Part shown: piece after piece, positions 7,617 through 8,072 of the stretch
Numbering within the stretch: the first letter of the stretch is position 1
Layout of the letters: each line of letters starts with the position of its first letter
Assembly: GCA_945788155.1 (NCBI GenBank)
Contig: CALZKX010000161.1
Location: 1-8,072, forward strand
Source: an uncultured Flavobacteriaceae bacterium
GTDB taxonomy: Bacteria; Bacteroidota; Bacteroidia; Flavobacteriales; Flavobacteriaceae
Reading direction: 5' to 3'
Length of the DNA stretch: 8,072 nucleotides
Program-made: the position numbers and the translations under genes
Notes under the pieces: model-generated
Told to the model about the DNA's origin: nothing
The model's input: the letters and a program-made list of their open reading frames with translations, nothing else
The model's database searches: none

Positions 7617-7894
7617 AACTTTCTAACTAAACTAAATAAAATTGATTTTTTTAAATCTTTTCTAATTATAGATAAGGTTTTGTGCTATTAATCGATGCAA
7701 TTTTATTGCTCTTTGAAAAGAGTTATTGTATATACGAGTAAAAGTGTATGTTTAGATGTTTGTATTAATAAATTAGTTGTTTTTTGGCAGGTCGCAACAG
7801 CATCAAAACTTTTAAAGAACGTATAATTTGGCATTACTAAGGCATTAAACTATTGCCCTATAAATATCTTCAATATTATGTAAAGAATTATGCT
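7617..7894. other. A/T-rich stretch with no convincing gene
   Basis: Between the terminator and the oxidoreductase fragment I see no recognisable protein, tRNA or rRNA. It does contain a perfect short palindrome, CTCTTT-GA-AAAGAG (7709-7722), a direct repeat of GGCATTA with an 11-bp period (7830-7836 and 7841-7847), and a locally G/C-richer patch near 7786-7803. Two 43-codon frames cross the same place on opposite strands (7695-7826 plus, 7703-7834 minus), but neither resembles a known protein. Since the neighbouring gene is truncated, this may be residue of a deletion or insertion. Confidence 0.5.
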
Positions 7895-8056
7895 TTAAAA
7901 TATATTTGGGAGGAAACAATTAAATAGTACCATAAGTCTGCCTAATTTATTGGATTGCTCTAGGACTATAGGTTTAATATTGGTTCTGGTAACCAGTTCA
8001 TAGGCTGCTGTTAATCCTGCTGGTCCTGCGCCAATTATTATTGCTGTTTCTTTCAA
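7895..8056 (-). pseudogene. Truncated FAD-dependent oxidoreductase (N-terminal Rossmann fragment)
   Basis: Reading leftward from a TTG at 8056 gives 53 residues before a TAA. The start KETAIIIGAGPAGLTAAYEL is a textbook FAD-binding beta-alpha-beta unit: a short hydrophobic strand, GxGxxG at residues 9-14, then a second strand ending IVLEQ with Glu33 placed to bind the adenosine ribose, 19 residues after the last glycine. The sequence resembles the amine-oxidase/UDP-galactopyranose-mutase-like oxidoreductases found in Bacteroidota, whose proteins run to several hundred residues and continue with GG soon after the Glu. Here similarity ends at NKLG-R, and the last 13 residues look unrelated before the stop. 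No ATG is available, since a TAA lies two codons before the TTG. I read it as a gene remnant; a short functional protein is unlikely. Family assignment beyond 'FAD-binding' is from memory. Confidence 0.72.
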
Positions 8057-8072
8057 ATATTAATATGGTTAT

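Noticed and set aside
7695..7826. A 43-codon plus-strand frame beginning MQFYCSLKRV
   Set aside because: It is short, resembles nothing I know, crosses a palindrome, and an equally long frame lies on the opposite strand (7703-7834, beginning MPNYTFFKSF). Both are best read as chance frames, or as parts of a repeat.

Overview
The window looks like a chromosomal stretch from a member of the Flavobacteriaceae (Bacteroidota). The support is low GC and A/T-rich codon use, no recognisable Shine-Dalgarno sequences, a promoter-like TTTG-N19-TATCTTTA of the Bacteroidota type, and protein sequences that read like flavobacterial families. The genus cannot be fixed from this sequence alone.

Layout, left to right. 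(1) Positions 1-1185 hold a class III PLP-dependent aminotransferase whose first codons lie before the window. (2) After a gap of about 117 nt comes a long all-TPR protein (1303-2706). (3) Then a compact block: two tandem, divergent DUF368 membrane proteins (2743-3711 and 3711-4730), which share one base, followed by shikimate dehydrogenase aroE (4723-5460), which overlaps the second by 8 nt. (4) After a 93-nt gap with its own promoter-like element comes a 674-aa DUF349 repeat protein (5554-7578), closed by a strong 14-bp hairpin. (5) Positions 7617-7894 carry no convincing gene. (6) At the right edge, on the minus strand, is a fragment of an FAD-dependent oxidoreductase: its dinucleotide-binding N-terminus is intact, but it stops after 53 codons.

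All complete genes run on the plus strand. The TPR-DUF368-DUF368-aroE spacing suggests one transcription unit, and the two overlaps suggest translational coupling. DUF368 proteins have been linked to polyprenyl-phosphate (carrier lipid) recycling. The pair next to aroE therefore joins an envelope function to the aromatic amino acid pathway, probably by conserved gene order rather than a shared pathway. Most of the window is ordinary core genome. The points most worth a second look are the paired DUF368 proteins, with a changed residue in the first signature of the second copy, and the decayed oxidoreductase end with the unexplained DNA beside it. I see no new defence, mobile or biosynthetic system.
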